Shown here one piece after another: positions 21,111-33,799 of a DNA stretch of 64,000 nucleotides; position 1 is the stretch's first letter, and every line of letters starts with the position of its first letter. A program made the translations under genes and the position numbers. The stretch comes from Epiperipatus broadwayi. Lineage: Eukaryota > Onychophora > Udeonychophora > Euonychophora > Peripatidae. The stretch is from NCBI GenBank assembly GCA_028023455.1, contig JAQFVV010007207.1:20001-84000 (forward strand), in the 5' to 3' direction. The notes beneath the pieces are model-generated. The model was not told where the DNA came from. It did not search any database and saw only the letters and a list, made by a program, of their open reading frames with translations.

Positions 21111-22905
21111 ATTTATAAAAAAATAGTCTACATATCTCTATCATATATTTTACATGTTTTACAGAGCAAAAACAATTGCATTTTATTTACATACTGAAAT
21201 TATGAAAATAGACTTATATTAATTTTAAATTACAACAAGTGATTATCTTTTAGTTAAATTGCTACATGAATAATTAACACTCTTTTATAAACGGCACAAA
21301 CCTGTAATTTATTAAAATCAGCAATGTGTGGAATTATATTTCATAAAGATTTGAAATTACACATAATATCTTTAACATCAATTTGTTCTAGAAACTGAAA
21401 AATAATTAAAATATTTATTCAATAGTTAAACATGAAACAAAAAGAACAAATATAAATAGTTGTTTATTTGTCTGTTATTCTGTTTGGACAATTCTAATAA
21501 TATTGCTATTAAAATATATAATTCAAACTCATTTTTTTCAATATTACTTGATCATTTAATAAAATCATATTTACTATTCTAAACCATGATCAACCTTCTA
21601 TTGGCAACTTAATATAACTATAATAATAAGACATGGAAATTAACACTTATTATCTATTCATTACCTTCCCTTAACTAATTTAAAGTATTTTTCCTAAGAT
21701 TTATTATTATACTTATGTTAACAAAAATTACTCTAAAATATGTATTTCCTCATAATCAAAGCTTCATCATACCATTCTTATCTATCAAGTTTTATTCAAT
21801 GAAATATATCTCTTAAATACTTAGCATGCACCCACTGTAAGTAACACCTTCAGAATTACAAACCTTAACAATATTTGGTGAGTAACTTGTACTCTGAAAT
21901 TAGATAATACTTTTAAATTATGATATAACATATATTTCAACATAAATTACAAAATTGGAATGTGATTTTCAAACAACTTTCTGATATATATTATATGATC
22001 TCCATTTTATAATACTTAATAGTATTTGTCATATGGTACTGAAAGATTATTTCAGATACCATAAAATATAAAGTACCTTAAGCTTTCTTTTTAATATAGC
22101 TATCATTTAAAAGCAATTGAGACTTAGTGTATTAACTATAAAATATCAAACATAACTCTTCAAATAAGGCTTGTAATCAAAATATGATATATATAATTCA
22201 ATGTGGATAATGTGATTTATGAATATGGCCTAGTGATGGAAATGACTCTCAGATACAATAAAATTAATACAACACAGTTTAAATCAAAATGTTTTTTTTT
22301 ATTTATAATAATACTAATAAACAACCAGTACATATGAACATTAGGTTAAATACTTCATTAACATTGAAAAATAGGCATAAAAATTGTTTATACATTGATA
22401 ATAAATTATTTACATTTTTTTACAAATAAACTTTGTGTTTATTATATACAATTAACCATCTCCATAATTTGTCTTCTAATTCTTTTGAAATTATAAATTT
22501 ATTATTTTATTATGTATGATTTCATACTAATCTGATATATTTGCATCATTCATGCAATATCTGGAATCTCACAATCTTTTTCCATATTACTTTGATATTT
22601 TGTGACTCCCAATATATTGATAATCTTGTAATAATTAAATTATATTTTATATTTAAAATTTGGTTTTAAACATTGCACTTCCAACTTATTAACAAAGTTA
22701 TTACTGATGAGGCAAATATAAAAAAAGACAATATGTATGATGGATTTAAAATTAATAATAAAATTAGGATTTTCTTCATATAATACAATTTAATGAATAA
22801 TTCATTCTTTCTCTTACTCATGTTCTCTGTTAATCTTAGATCTCAGTTATTCTTATTCATATGATCATTTATTTAAGTTTTATTCCACTATATAGAATAT
22901 TTGCT

Positions 22906-23228
22906 CCATCATCATAATCTTCAACATCCATTATCAATTCTTTGCAGGATGAAGATCTCTAAAATTTCAATCCATCTTCCCCAATCATTGGCTTTTCTTT
23001 TCCACATCACCCTTGCATATTTTTTTATTTCATCCATTCACCTCACATGTAGTCATTTTGTGGGTCTTTAATCTTTTTGGAATCTAGTTTGAGATTTCAA
23101 TTGTCCATCAAATAGCATCTCATCTAGCAATATGTCACTACCAACTCCACTTCAGTCTTTTAATTCTTTCAATGAGCTCAGTAACACCTGTTTGTTCTGT
23201 TACCCATATATTGCGTTTTTGATCTTAC
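22906..23228 (-). pseudogene. RTE-clade LINE, 3' end of ORF
   Basis: On the minus strand the fragment reads TGVTELIERIKRLKWSW and onward, the conserved C-terminal segment of RTE-type retrotransposon ORF2 that also occurs at 53.2-53.6 kb. It is riddled with stops and frameshifts. The 3' side ends in an ATGATGATGG-like tail, as RTE elements do. The 5' side ends at a C-run (23228-23240 on the plus strand). Confidence 0.8.
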
Positions 23229-23244
23229 CCCCCCCCCAACAGAT

Positions 23245-26200
23245 CTGTTCAGACTTATGTTTACTTCAATGTATACTATATTATTATTATTTGAAACTTT
23301 ACAAAGGTGAGCAACTGATTTTATTAAACACTATCCTAATAGAGGGATGGAGATTTATTTTATATTTTGGTAAATAATATTTTTCTTAATGAACTTATCC
23401 CAATTGTTTCCTGGATTTTTCAATTAGCACTTATGATGTATATCATATTCATTTCTTTTCTGAAGATCCTAACACCACTTTCTAATAACTATTTGAGTTC
23501 TACAAAGATTACACCAACTTAACTATTCATCAGTTCTTCAGGATGATAGTTTATATATCATATTATCAGAATATTAACTAGCCTTCTCCTACAACGTGTT
23601 TAGTACCTAATATTCTACCAGATCTATACCAATAATATATCTTCTTTCTGTGACATACTTTCCTATCTATATTTGTAATCATGTCACAAAACAAATAATC
23701 TATTTTTATTATTATAATCAATAATATATTTTTTTGGTTTCTAACAAATGAGATCATAATCTTGTCTTGCATTAATATTCACTTGTTCTTGTTATTATAA
23801 ATGCATTACATTTTATAATAAGTTTATGATTCCTTTCAGATAAACCTATTACACTTAATTTCTTAAAGTATATACTTTAAGAAATATGTATTTAAATCTG
23901 TATATCTCACACACATTTTCACGTCATAACTCATATATGCTATCTTTTCATATCTTTGAACATTCTTTTTTAATAAAAATAAATAATAAAAAAGTTAATA
24001 CTTTTTAGTCTTATATACTAGATTGCATATAAAATATTTCAATAATTAATAACTAGAATCCACTTGCATTTAATTTAACATCAAACAAAAATATTAATCA
24101 TAAATTTAACTATGCATTCATTTTCTCTTTGTTTTTTTAAACCCATTTCAAACATTGCATTTCATTTTACAATGGTCATTCATTAGATATTCCCCCATTG
24201 TTCATGAGTTTAGGTGCTTCTCCCAGCTTCTGTATTTTATAATGCATATATATTTAAACAACCAATTAAAGAAACAATCACACACTAACTGGACAAAATT
24301 TAAATTTGATTTGTCCTTCCTTTTTCTACTTATAAAGTTGCATGTGCTTTTTTATGTTGCAAAACTTTTACATATATTTTAACTAATTCATCAATAGATT
24401 TCTTCACATTTTTCAAAATGGATTTCAGTAATCTCATTTAACTTGAGACACTATAGTTTGTTGTCTTCATAATTGTCATTTACTATTAAAAGTTGAATAG
24501 ACTTTTAGATTATGATTACAATTTTACTGTTCCTTTCTTTTAATATGATAATAAAAATTTACTTTCTATTTAAACATAGGGAAAATTGATTCAACTTTTA
24601 TTTGTTTTTTCATTAAGTATATGCTAAACCTTTGTTTCAAAATTTTGTATGTTATTTCTCACATATCAACTGTTTTTGCATTCACCACTCATGTGTATTT
24701 ATTTTTAATGTTCTATAAAATATTTCTATTGGGTTTAAATATTTATTTCTAAGAATGTTTAATCTGTTTTTCACATTTAATCTATGATTAATAAAACCTT
24801 TAATTAAATGAAGATAAATGAATGCTTTCTTATGTGAGTGCAGTTAAGTTTTTCTTTGAAGCCATGTGGTAGTTGTTTTTTTTTATTTGTTCATGATTAT
24901 CATAGGTTAAATTAAAGTTAAGACATTGGATTTTTCAAACTTCTTTTGCATTTTTTTTTTGGCTAGAAATAGACAATCAGAATTGGAAAACAGGTAATAA
25001 TCAAGATTAATTTATTCACTCCATGGTATTAATAATTACTTTTAAATCCCTTGATATATTTAGACTGTTTTTAAATATGATTTTTGACTTGTTCAACTTT
25101 GAATATTTTAACTGTTACACTATTTTACTGACAAAAATATTAAAACAGCTATCTGTTTTTTTAATTTTTTTGAATCTTATTTTCTCAGATCATCCACTGT
25201 GTTTTTCTTAAAAATCCCCAGAATATTTTACATCGGCAAACTACTTACTTGACTCTGATTGGCTCATATCCCAAAGCAACTCGCACAATATGTTTAAACA
25301 AAAAAAATTTTTTCTGTTTCTATTTGAACAATTAAAGTCAATAAACATTTTACAAACAAAATTAATTTAAATCATTTCTTTAAGACCAAGTTTAATTTAT
25401 AATTATATTTTAACAATTGATATTATTGATTTGATTTATATATGAAGTCCAATAAAATATTTAAAAAAAATATATATCACTAATACAATAATTTTAAAAC
25501 GAATTATTACATTGTAATCAATGATTGTTCCTTTTTCCATTGTTTGCAATTTAAATATGCTATAAACTTGGGTATAACAGTAATAAGTGACTTAATATAT
25601 GAAGTTTAAAAAAAAATTTGTAGAGATTTAATAATTGTTATTTATAATCATTTATAATAATCTATGACATAATCTTAATGCAATAGTTGCTAATCTAAAT
25701 AAACATGGTTGCTTATAAATTTGACTTTAATTTAATTTCAGTACAATGTTCCTTTAACTGATGAAAAAAGTTACAATATATGTCATTAGTTAGAATAAGT
25801 TTTATAATATTTGTTTTAAAATGTAGCAAAACAAAAGCAGTCATTTGAAAAAAGTTAAAAAATATTTACACTCAGGTACACTAAAAGCAGTGTGAGTATT
25901 ACTCTCAATAGAAATGTCCAGTTAAATTTAATTTAATTTGTTTTTTTTTTTTGTAAAACAGATATACTGTTAGAATTTTTTTTTTTTTTAGAATTTTCTG
26001 AGAGAATATGTGTTTAGTTTTGAAAATAATGTGAAAAAAGGACATTTGAAAATTTATATTGTTGTCTTATTCATCTTCTCCTTGTTATAGGTTAAAATTT
26101 GTTTATATATATATATATAATCTAAGTTTTATAATTTACATTTAAATGAAAACAATAATCTCTATTTTTGAAAATAACGTTTCTTTTAAATTGTTACATT

Positions 26201-27335
26201 ATTTATTTAGTTTTTAACAGAATCAGAAACAACTTCAATAAACCATTTATTAGACAGAGCTGATTATTTAATTATAAATAATTTACTAGCAAATATCAGT
26301 AATATTATTTTCTAATTAGTTAACATTTTATATTATTATAGCATTTATTTTAATTTAGTTAATTAAAGGTGAAATACGTTTCTTTTTTTTTTTGGGGGGG
26401 GAGGGAGGATTTTAAATTTATATTATGTTGAATGTTGTAGTATTTTTGCAGTGGAAAAGGCAACTTAATGGATGTTCTTATTGTAAGAATGTAATATATA
26501 AAGACTTAAAGTTAGTAATTTATATTCAAAAAAATCTATGTGCTACAAACCAATGGAAAATCCTTAGTAACATATAATGGTGATGGAGATCAATTTGAGA
26601 TTTCAATCAATTCAATTACAGTAATTTTATAACTACTAATATGGACATAGCTGTCAACATTGTTGCTATACCATGTTAAAATCTTGAGGATTTTATCATA
26701 GAGTGTTTAAAAACATTTTTTGATCTAATTTATTGCGAAGAAGTGGAAGGATGGTCCATAAAATGTCAAAATTACCATGTCAATGCTATAAAATAAATCA
26801 CCTTAGGATTGTATCAAAATAGTAAAATAAATTAATGATGCAAGATTTCCTAAAAGTGTGTTCTTTGCTAAACATGAACATGGCTTACATGGGAGACAGA
26901 CTCAGACCATGTTATAAAAATAAACTTGGTGATTCTTAAAGAAATTCAATGTCAATTGTTGTCATTGGAAAGATAGGGGAAAAAAAACAATGTATTGAAG
27001 ATTCACAAGTAGACATACTATTTACATTTTTTTTTAAAGTTTTACTGAAAAAATTAAAATAAAACATTATAAAATATCAAGTAAACAAACGTGCAGTTGC
27101 ACTATTAACGATATGTTAAATTAACAATTAAAATATTTATGTTCTGTAGGTATTAATGATACCATGTGCATTGTAAATAAAAATTAAAATGTGTTTTATT
27201 GAAATGATCATGAATGTAATTTTGCTTTGAAATGACAGATCAGATTAAATGTTAATTTTTTTTTATAAATAAACATTATTATTTTTTTTTGTATTTGGTG
27301 CATAAAGTTATAATATTTAAGTAATTAATTTTATT
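23245..27335. other. AT-rich stretch without recognisable gene
   Basis: No gene seen. There is a G-rich run at about 26394-26408 with several G tracts after a T-run, and a short (AT)n at about 26105-26120. Confidence 0.6.
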
Positions 27336-27339
27336 AATT

Positions 27340-27934
27340 GTATTTTTATGTTGGACTATTTTCAGCATCTAATATGTGTGTTGAATGTCTTTACAAAAGT
27401 ATAAATTTAATTAATTATTCCAAATGCATTCACCTGTTAGTAATATCACAGCAAACAAATGTTAGTAATATCACAACAATTAGGTTAGTATATGCACTAA
27501 CTGTTAGTAATATCACAGCAAACAGGTTAGTATATGCACAATTTTACGAGAGGTATTTTTCTCCCCTCTTCTTCAGGTGTTTCTGGTCTGACCAGTGATG
27601 GTACTAGCATGGGATTCGAACCTCGGTCCTTTAGATTCTTGATTATTGAATTTTAAGTAAGAAGAGGGAAGAAAAATACCTCTTGAAACATTGTGTGTAT
27701 AATAACCTGTTTGCTGTGATATGACTAACAGTGAGTGCATATACTAACCTGTTTTTTGTGATATTACTAACATTTGTTTGCTGTGATATTACTAACAGTT
27801 TGTGCATATAATAACCTCTTTGCTGCGATAATACTAACAGTTGAATGCATTTGGAATAATTAACTAAAATTAAACATTTCTAAAGACATTCAACACACAT
27901 ATTAGATGATGGAAATAGTGCAACATAAAAATAC
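27340..27934. mobile_element. 595-bp foldback element with repeated motifs in the arms
   Basis: GTATTTTTATGTTG at 27340 is mirrored by CAACATAAAAATAC ending at 27934. The two arms (27340-27576 and 27656-27934) pair along almost their whole length. Each arm contains several copies of GTTAGTAATATCACAGCAAA and GGTTAGTATATGCAC, so the arms are built of internal repeats as in FB/Galileo-type foldbacks. The ~80-base loop is unpaired and carries a B-box-like motif. No ORF of note and no clear target duplication. Confidence 0.75.
27600..27655 (-). other. tRNA-like 3' half with Pol III B-box match in the foldback loop
   Basis: On the minus strand GGTTCGAATCC (27612-27622) matches the B-box consensus exactly and is followed by CATGCTAGTACCA, which resembles a tRNA 3' end. 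The T stem pairs poorly and no A box or 5' half is visible, so this is not an intact tRNA. It may be a SINE or tRNA fragment captured in the loop. Confidence 0.4.
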
Positions 27935-28404
27935 AACTAGAACACAATCATCACAAACCTTCAGAAAAACACTAATTTTATTAATATTTGATTTGAATAT
28001 TATTTTAATATGTTAATATTTGTGTACAAAGTATATATTAAAACATTGCAATATATTAACTGATTTTTGTGTTCTTCTCAAATTAATTAACAATGCAGCT
28101 AACCAGTTAGATCTATATATAGATAGAATGACAAATATATAAATTGATGGAAACATATATTAATGGAGAAATTGTTGTATGTGTACACTCACACAACAAA
28201 ATCCAGGGTCCAAGCAAATTACATCAAAGCTGACTGAAGTGATGTGGTGAGCCCTCTACTTGAACAAAACTTCAGCTCATTTTCTATTACTTTGTGATTT
28301 AACACCTTATGAGTGACATTTCTGAATACACACTGAGTCTCAATTTAACCTGCAAGCTGGCATAGGACAGGGAGAAAGATGAGACTCAAAAGATAACTAT
28401 TAAT

Positions 28405-28590
28405 TTAACTAATTATCTTGAGTTGGTTTTTTAAATCTAATGTCCCAACTCCTCACTGAAGAGAACCATAGGTCAAAACCGGTCTGGGGATGGGGACAAT
28501 CCAAGATAAAAATGATTTGAATGTCTTCTCTTGTAGTAGCATTTATCATAAATTAAAAAAAAAAGCTTGTTTAGAGCTATTAGCACGCTC

Positions 28591-28592
<2 letters not shown>
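28405..28592 (+). repeat. ~415-bp repeat family, copy 2 (partial)
   Basis: It starts in TTGAGTTGGTTTTTTAAATC and matches copy 1 (from about 17790) through the hammerhead motif, then GATTTGAATG and AGAGCTATTAG. It ends where an (AT)n tract begins. Confidence 0.65.
28450..28490 (+). ncRNA. Type I hammerhead ribozyme motif, good stem I and III
   Basis: TCCTCA (stem I 5' strand), CTGAAGA (fits CUGANGA), GAACC-ATA-GGTC (stem II, shortened), AAAAC where GAAAC is expected, CGGTC (cleavage triplet GUC), then TGGGGA pairing with TCCTCA over 6 bp with one G-U. Stem III is the self-complementary ACCGGU, as in minimal type I hammerheads thought to act as dimers. The G12-to-A change and a base missing from stem II would probably abolish cleavage here. 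Confidence 0.6.

Positions 28593-28593
<1 letters not shown>

Positions 28594-28648
<55 letters not shown>
28594..28648. repeat. (AT)n microsatellite
   Basis: About 27 AT units ending a repeat copy. Confidence 0.95.
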
Positions 28649-28650
<2 letters not shown>

Positions 28651-28874
28651 TTGAATATATGTATTGAGTACATGCAGTCATTTTCATAGTTAATGAGACT
28701 ATAATCAGTACAGCTGTCTGATCATAACCTATTAACATAAATGTATGTGTAGTTATTCAATCATGCCTATAATCATGTAATATAACCACTCTTCTGATTG
28801 TTCACAGTTTGCTAAGGTTAGAAGTTATTAGCCTAGCAGAGTTGATAAATACATACAGCTTTAATCTGGTTGTT

Positions 28875-28989
<115 letters not shown>

Positions 28990-29090
28990 ATCGATGTCTG
29001 TATTTCTTCAAAATAATATATGCAAATTTATAAATAAATATGTAAAAATACAGTATTTAAAAGCTTATAAAAATATATGTATAACCATCA

Positions 29091-29276
29091 CTTAGGAGTA
29101 CTTTCAACCAACTTGTGGCTTTGTCAACTATCACGTTTAAAATGTCAGCTTTCCCATAATTTTATGATGTCAACTTTCCCATAATTTAGTGATCTTAATG
29201 TTTGCTGCTTGCCTATTAACCAAATATTGCTTGTATTTACATATCAACATCGCCTCTTTAATTTTCCTTTTATTAT
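29091..29276 (-). mobile_element. Penelope-like element 3' end, left member of inverted pair C
   Basis: On the minus strand it encodes KRKIKEAMLICK, the conserved end of PLE proteins after the GIY-YIG domain (compare KRKIKEAMLIS in the 36-kb copies). Non-coding 3' sequence follows, ending in the hammerhead-like motif and AAAGTACT. It meets an inverted copy at 29277. Confidence 0.75.
29093..29130 (-). ncRNA. PLE terminal hammerhead-like motif (U3-A8 variant)
   Basis: Minus strand: UAG, UUGACAA, stem II AGCCA...UGGUU (5 bp), GAAA, GUAC, UC, then CUA pairing with UAG. C3 and G8 of the hammerhead core are U and A, still complementary. The stem II sequence differs from other copies yet remains paired. 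Confidence 0.5.
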
Positions 29277-29462
29277 GGAAATTGAAAGAAATAATAATAA
29301 AAGGAAAATTAAAGAGGCGATGTTGATATGTAAATGCAAGCAATATTGGAAATTGAAAGAAATAATAATAAAAGGAAAATTAAAGAGGCGATGTTGATAT
29401 GTAAATACAAGCAATATTTGGTTAATAGGCAAGCAGCAAACATTAAGATCACAGAACTGGCA
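29277..29462 (+). mobile_element. Penelope-like element 3' fragment, right member of inverted pair C
   Basis: It mirrors 29189-29276 and includes a 71-bp direct duplication (29277-29347 and 29348-29418) that repeats the KRKIKEAMLICK region in a shifted frame. Homology ends near 29462 at another palindrome. Confidence 0.75.
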
Positions 29463-29648
29463 TAATGATGTAATTAGATTCCAACCAGTCACCACCTAAA
29501 CATTCACAGTAAATATAGTAATTAATATTCCTCACTGTTGTCAAAAAAGTGAGAAGGTTGCCTTGACAACAGTGAGAAATATTGATTACTATATTTACTG
29601 TGAAAGTTTAGGTGATGACTGGTTGGAATCTAATTGCATCATTATCCC
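29462..29648. repeat. Palindrome, arms about 90 bp
   Basis: CATAATGATGTAATTAGATT on the left is mirrored by AATCTAATTGCATCATTATC on the right. The centre is near 29550 at a short A-run. The right arm is the start of the ~350-bp tandem repeat. Confidence 0.8.
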
Positions 29649-30320
29649 AGATTAGCTTTAGAAACTATTTCACTTATTATTTCTAATTAATACATGGGTA
29701 ATTTAAAAGTATTTCATTAAGTAATGTTATAGATGACTATTTATTAGTCTGCATTATAGTGACATGTTTAAAGAGTTTATTTAAACTTCATTGTAACAAT
29801 ATTTCATACTCTGTAGTAAAGTTGCAATCTTTAAGTGTCCATATATATTCAATGGACCATTGGTAAGAATGGGATTTCCATTCTTGCTATTAAAAAGGTG
29901 AGAAGGTTGTCTTGATGACAGTGAGAAATATTGATTACTATATTTACTGTGAATGTTTAGGTGGTCACTAGTTGGAATCTAATTACATCATTATCCCTGA
30001 TTAGCTTTAGGCACTATTTCACTTATTATTTTTAAATAATACATGGGCAATTTACAAGTATTGCATTAAGTAATGTTATATATGACTATTTATTAGTCTG
30101 CATTATAGTGACATGTTCATTCATGTTTAAAGGGGTTTATTTAAACTTCATTGTAGCAATATTTCATACTCTAGTCAAGTTGCAATCTTTAAGTGTCCAT
30201 ATATATTCAATGGACCATTGGTAAGAATGTTTTTCCATTATTGCTATTAAAAAGGTGAGAAGGTTGCCTTGACAACAATGAGAAATATTGATTACTATAT
30301 TTACTGTGAATGTTTAGATT

Positions 30321-30323
<3 letters not shown>
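29549..30323 (+). repeat. ~350-bp tandem repeat, about 2.2 copies
   Basis: GTGAGAAGGTTG recurs at 29549, 29898 and 30255, giving periods of 349 and 357 bases. The second copy matches the first through its whole length. The third stops after about 70 bases at an (AT)n tract. No coding potential. Confidence 0.85.

Positions 30324-30415
<92 letters not shown>
30324..30415. repeat. (AT)n microsatellite
   Basis: About 46 AT units that end the 350-bp repeat array. Confidence 0.95.
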
Positions 30416-30417
<2 letters not shown>

Positions 30418-30479
30418 AAACAATACAACAATTAATACAGTAAAAATATTTTAAAGACAAATATATACCAAAAATTTAA

Positions 30480-30519
30480 TAAAAGTACTTTCAACTATCT
30501 ATGTAGTCATTATCAATTA
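30480..30519 (-). ncRNA. PLE terminal hammerhead-like motif (U3-A8 variant)
   Basis: Minus strand: UAA, UUGAUAA, stem II GACUA...UAGUU (5 bp with one G-U), GAAA, GUAC, UU, then UUA. Stem I is U-A rich here where other copies have G-C at the first pair, an apparent compensatory change. Confidence 0.45.
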
Positions 30520-30640
30520 GATTCAAATTGTATTACAAAAAAAACATTAGAAATGTAAACAAAAAGTAATATGTCATACATCAATTTTCCCACAATTCAT
30601 TAATTTTTATACATAGATAGTTGAAAGTACTTCTATTATA
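30480..30640. repeat. Inverted pair of PLE 3' termini (pair D)
   Basis: AAGTACTTTCAACTATCTAT near 30482 is mirrored by ATAGATAGTTGAAAGTACTT ending near 30638, with about 110 bases between. Both ends match the terminal motif of the PLE copies at 35.8, 36.9 and 58.0 kb. The right end abuts an (AT)n tract. Confidence 0.7.
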
Positions 30641-30789
30641 TATATATATATTAATGGTGTGAGCAAATAAATAATCTCAAGATAATGGAGATTCAAATTT
30701 GTAACCATGATTTGAGGTTCAGTCTACTGCTGAATAATTAATTAATAAGAAACAAAAGAACTGGTTACATTTAGATTCACACACGCAAA

Positions 30790-30836
30790 CACACATATAT
30801 ATATATATATATACACATATATATATATATATATAT
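30790..30836. repeat. (AC)n and (AT)n microsatellite
   Basis: Short mixed dinucleotide runs. Confidence 0.85.
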
Positions 30837-30839
30837 TGT

Positions 30840-32960
30840 TACAGAATAAAAATGAATGAGGGAATACATTTACTATGATAGTTGACATATAATTTATAAC
30901 TAAATAAAAAAGACGCTAATCCATGAATAAGAATATTGAAATATATATCATATTTTAGCTTGGTGTCAATTTGTAACTAATTAAATATAAAACCATAGCC
31001 TGTTTGCAGCCATCATAAACATTAATTCTGTCGTGCTAATAATTACTTAAATAAATTATCCCATTTCTCAACACACAAAATAAAAAATGAAAATTAATCA
31101 CTGTCACCATTTAAGTTTTAAGATATTTCAATATTGGGAAGTCATTTTAATACACAAAATATGCATGCCATTGTCATCAGATAAACTAATCCTAGCTATA
31201 ACAACTGAATAAATTTACTGTGAAATCCATGGCATGCATTAAGCTTATCTCTAATAATAGGTTCTTTTAACAAAGAATTTTTTCCCATTCCTCTTTCCAT
31301 ATATATAAGACCATTTATGGTCACATGTACACACTAGCACTATGTATAATAACTATAAAAATATATCACCTAAAATTAATACTATCAAGTTAAAAAAAAG
31401 ACTAATTCACTTTTATTCAGCTTAGCTAAATACATGTGTTTTCCACGGGCACCAGTAGATTGATTAAACCTTGATAAATATTATATTTCCATAGTGTACT
31501 GAGTTCCAAACCCATTCAGTACATTTTTACCACACATAGCTTGGATGACTATCAAATAATAAAAAAATGGCATTCTTATATTTTATCCATGTCAATAAAA
31601 CTATAAGATCCCAATATCCCCAAATTTATATATCCAACACTTCTATACATATTACCAGTTCAGCTTAAGCATATTGATGAACAGATGCAAGAATACACTT
31701 ATTAATAGCTTCCAAACAAACATAGTGAAGACCATTACTTAGTTATATGGTCATTAAACCTAGCTACTTCTTTTGCTTCCTCATTACAGTACAATGATGA
31801 TGACGATGATCCCAGCACAGCTTTATAATGAATTTACGACAACAAATTTATCTTTCATAAACTTATAGGCATTTCCATATAATCACATTATGTTAAACTG
31901 GGATTTAATTATAATACTCACTAGCATTTATATATGTTTATCATTATATTTCCTTCAAATACTATTATAGATAAAATTTTAGTTCAATTATCAGTATTTA
32001 CCAGTGATGATGAATGATCATCATGAATCTCCCCACATAATATTTAGCTTTTCATAAACTTATATTTACTAAACATATTAATTATTTCAAAAATTGGGTT
32101 TAATGATTATTATTTATTCAGCGATGATAGTGATCATAACTCTTAGACACAACATAACTTTAGTTTTCTCCATTATTAACCTCCAATTATTAAAAAAAAC
32201 TTGATTATATGTCAAGCGTAATCCTTAGACATCCTTATATGTAAATAAATATCTTATGCTTAACATTTACGAGTGATGATGATCAATTAAAACAATAAAA
32301 TCAAGAGAAGAAAAAATATATCAATATTTTTAATAATAACTCTAAACCAAATAAGATAGAATTATATTTATTAACACTCTTCCTTTTTTTTAATAAATCA
32401 AATTACTAAATATACAATTGACTTTATTTACATATATATAATTAAACAAAATATATCAATACTATATGTGTAACTCACTAATTTTACACATCTGTTTTCT
32501 TTCTTTGTTACTACATGTTTTGAAATAAGTTAGCTTAAAATGACCTAAAATATTCTATTGAATGATAATGTAAAATTTACCTACTTATTACATATCATAA
32601 AGGTAAGTTTCATTTATGTAAAGTGTGCGTTTTTTTCACTTGGATAATATGTGAAGCCCTGCTCCTCAATTTGCTATATTTAAATTATCTATGCAAAATC
32701 TATTTTTGATGTATTGAAATAAGTAATAGCACATTCACACACTCTGTGATATGTCCACATATATATTTAAAATGTGTACCTCTATATTATGGATTAATAC
32801 ATAAATCACATATGTAAAAAATATTATTGCAACCTTGAGTAAAAAAAAATAGCAAAAATAAACAATAATAAAAAACATTATCAAGCATACATTGATAGGT
32901 TGCTCATTATCATAATGAATAAAGAACAATAATAGAAAAAAAAAACATGTTAGTATTAGA
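30840..32960. other. AT-rich stretch without gene; degenerate GATGAT-containing repeats
   Basis: Segments near 31786, 31998, 32120 and 32270 share GTGATGATGATC-like blocks and a following CATAAACTTATA block. That suggests an old degenerate tandem repeat of irregular period. No gene seen. Confidence 0.35.
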
Positions 32961-32986
32961 ATATATATATATATATATATATATAT

Positions 32987-33009
32987 AACTTGTTTTTCAT
33001 TATTTTATG

Positions 33010-33043
<34 letters not shown>

Positions 33044-33066
33044 CATAAAATAATGAAAAACAAGTT
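32987..33066. repeat. 27-bp inverted repeat with (AT)n loop
   Basis: AACTTGTTTTTCATTATTTT (continuing to 33013) is exactly mirrored at 33040-33066. The loop is pure AT. Confidence 0.9.
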
Positions 33067-33319
33067 TAATGAATTTAAACTGTGTGTGTGTAAAATTGTG
33101 TGATATTGAGAATAACACAATCAATAAACAAACTTTTAATGTTTCTGTATCAAAAGAAAAAAAATAAAATGCTTTGACTTTAGAAATTAAAGTTTACTTT
33201 TAATAAGTAAATATAAAAATTTGATAATTAAATTTAAAATTTACCCGATCCATTTTCATTTCTTATTAATGTCCCAGACTTTAAATTTTCTGACCGCATT
33301 CCTAATTTATTGCTTCAAC

Positions 33320-33442
33320 TGGTTGGTTTGCTTGTTCCTACCATTTAAAAAAATATTGTAGATACTTTTAGATAAATATTAATTAGTTGGTTTGCTTGTT
33401 CTTACCATTTTAAAAAGAGTTACTGTAAATACTTTTAGATAA
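33320..33442. repeat. ~65-bp tandem duplication
   Basis: GGTTGGTTTGCTTGTTC...ACCATTT...ATACTTTTAGATAA occurs twice in tandem with small differences. Confidence 0.75.
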
Positions 33443-33757
33443 TGTGAAGAAAACTTTTTTTTTAAAAAAAAGTTTGATTCATAGATTAATTGATGTTGGT
33501 GGCATGGCTTTAGACATATTCCTTCTTCTCTTCCTTACCCTTCTCCCTCCATTCAAAGATGATGATTCTTTAATAGGCCAGGGGACAAAAAAGAAGCCTC
33601 TCAGATAACTTATATGGTTGGTTATGAATTTAGCCCTTTTTTTGGTTATGAGTAGAATGGTATATGAGTCGACAGGTAGATCAGTGACTTAACCCAAAAT
33701 ATGGGATTTGAAGGAACAAAAATTGTCAATAGTAGCATGTCATCCTTATGATTTCAC

Positions 33758-33799
33758 AAACAGCCAATATATATATATATATATATATATATGGCTGTT

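Larger units (their letters stand above)
19017..22905. other. AT-rich stretch without recognisable gene
   Basis: No gene seen. It contains a 26-bp tandem duplication near 20921-20971 and one G+C-richer patch at about 21040-21110, listed separately. Confidence 0.6.

Noticed and set aside
22700-22730. CTGATGAGGC near 22706, a possible hammerhead box
   Set aside because: No GAAA after a paired stem II and no stem I partner.
27600-27655. Intact tRNA gene
   Set aside because: Only a B box and 3'-like end; T stem pairs poorly and the 5' half is absent.
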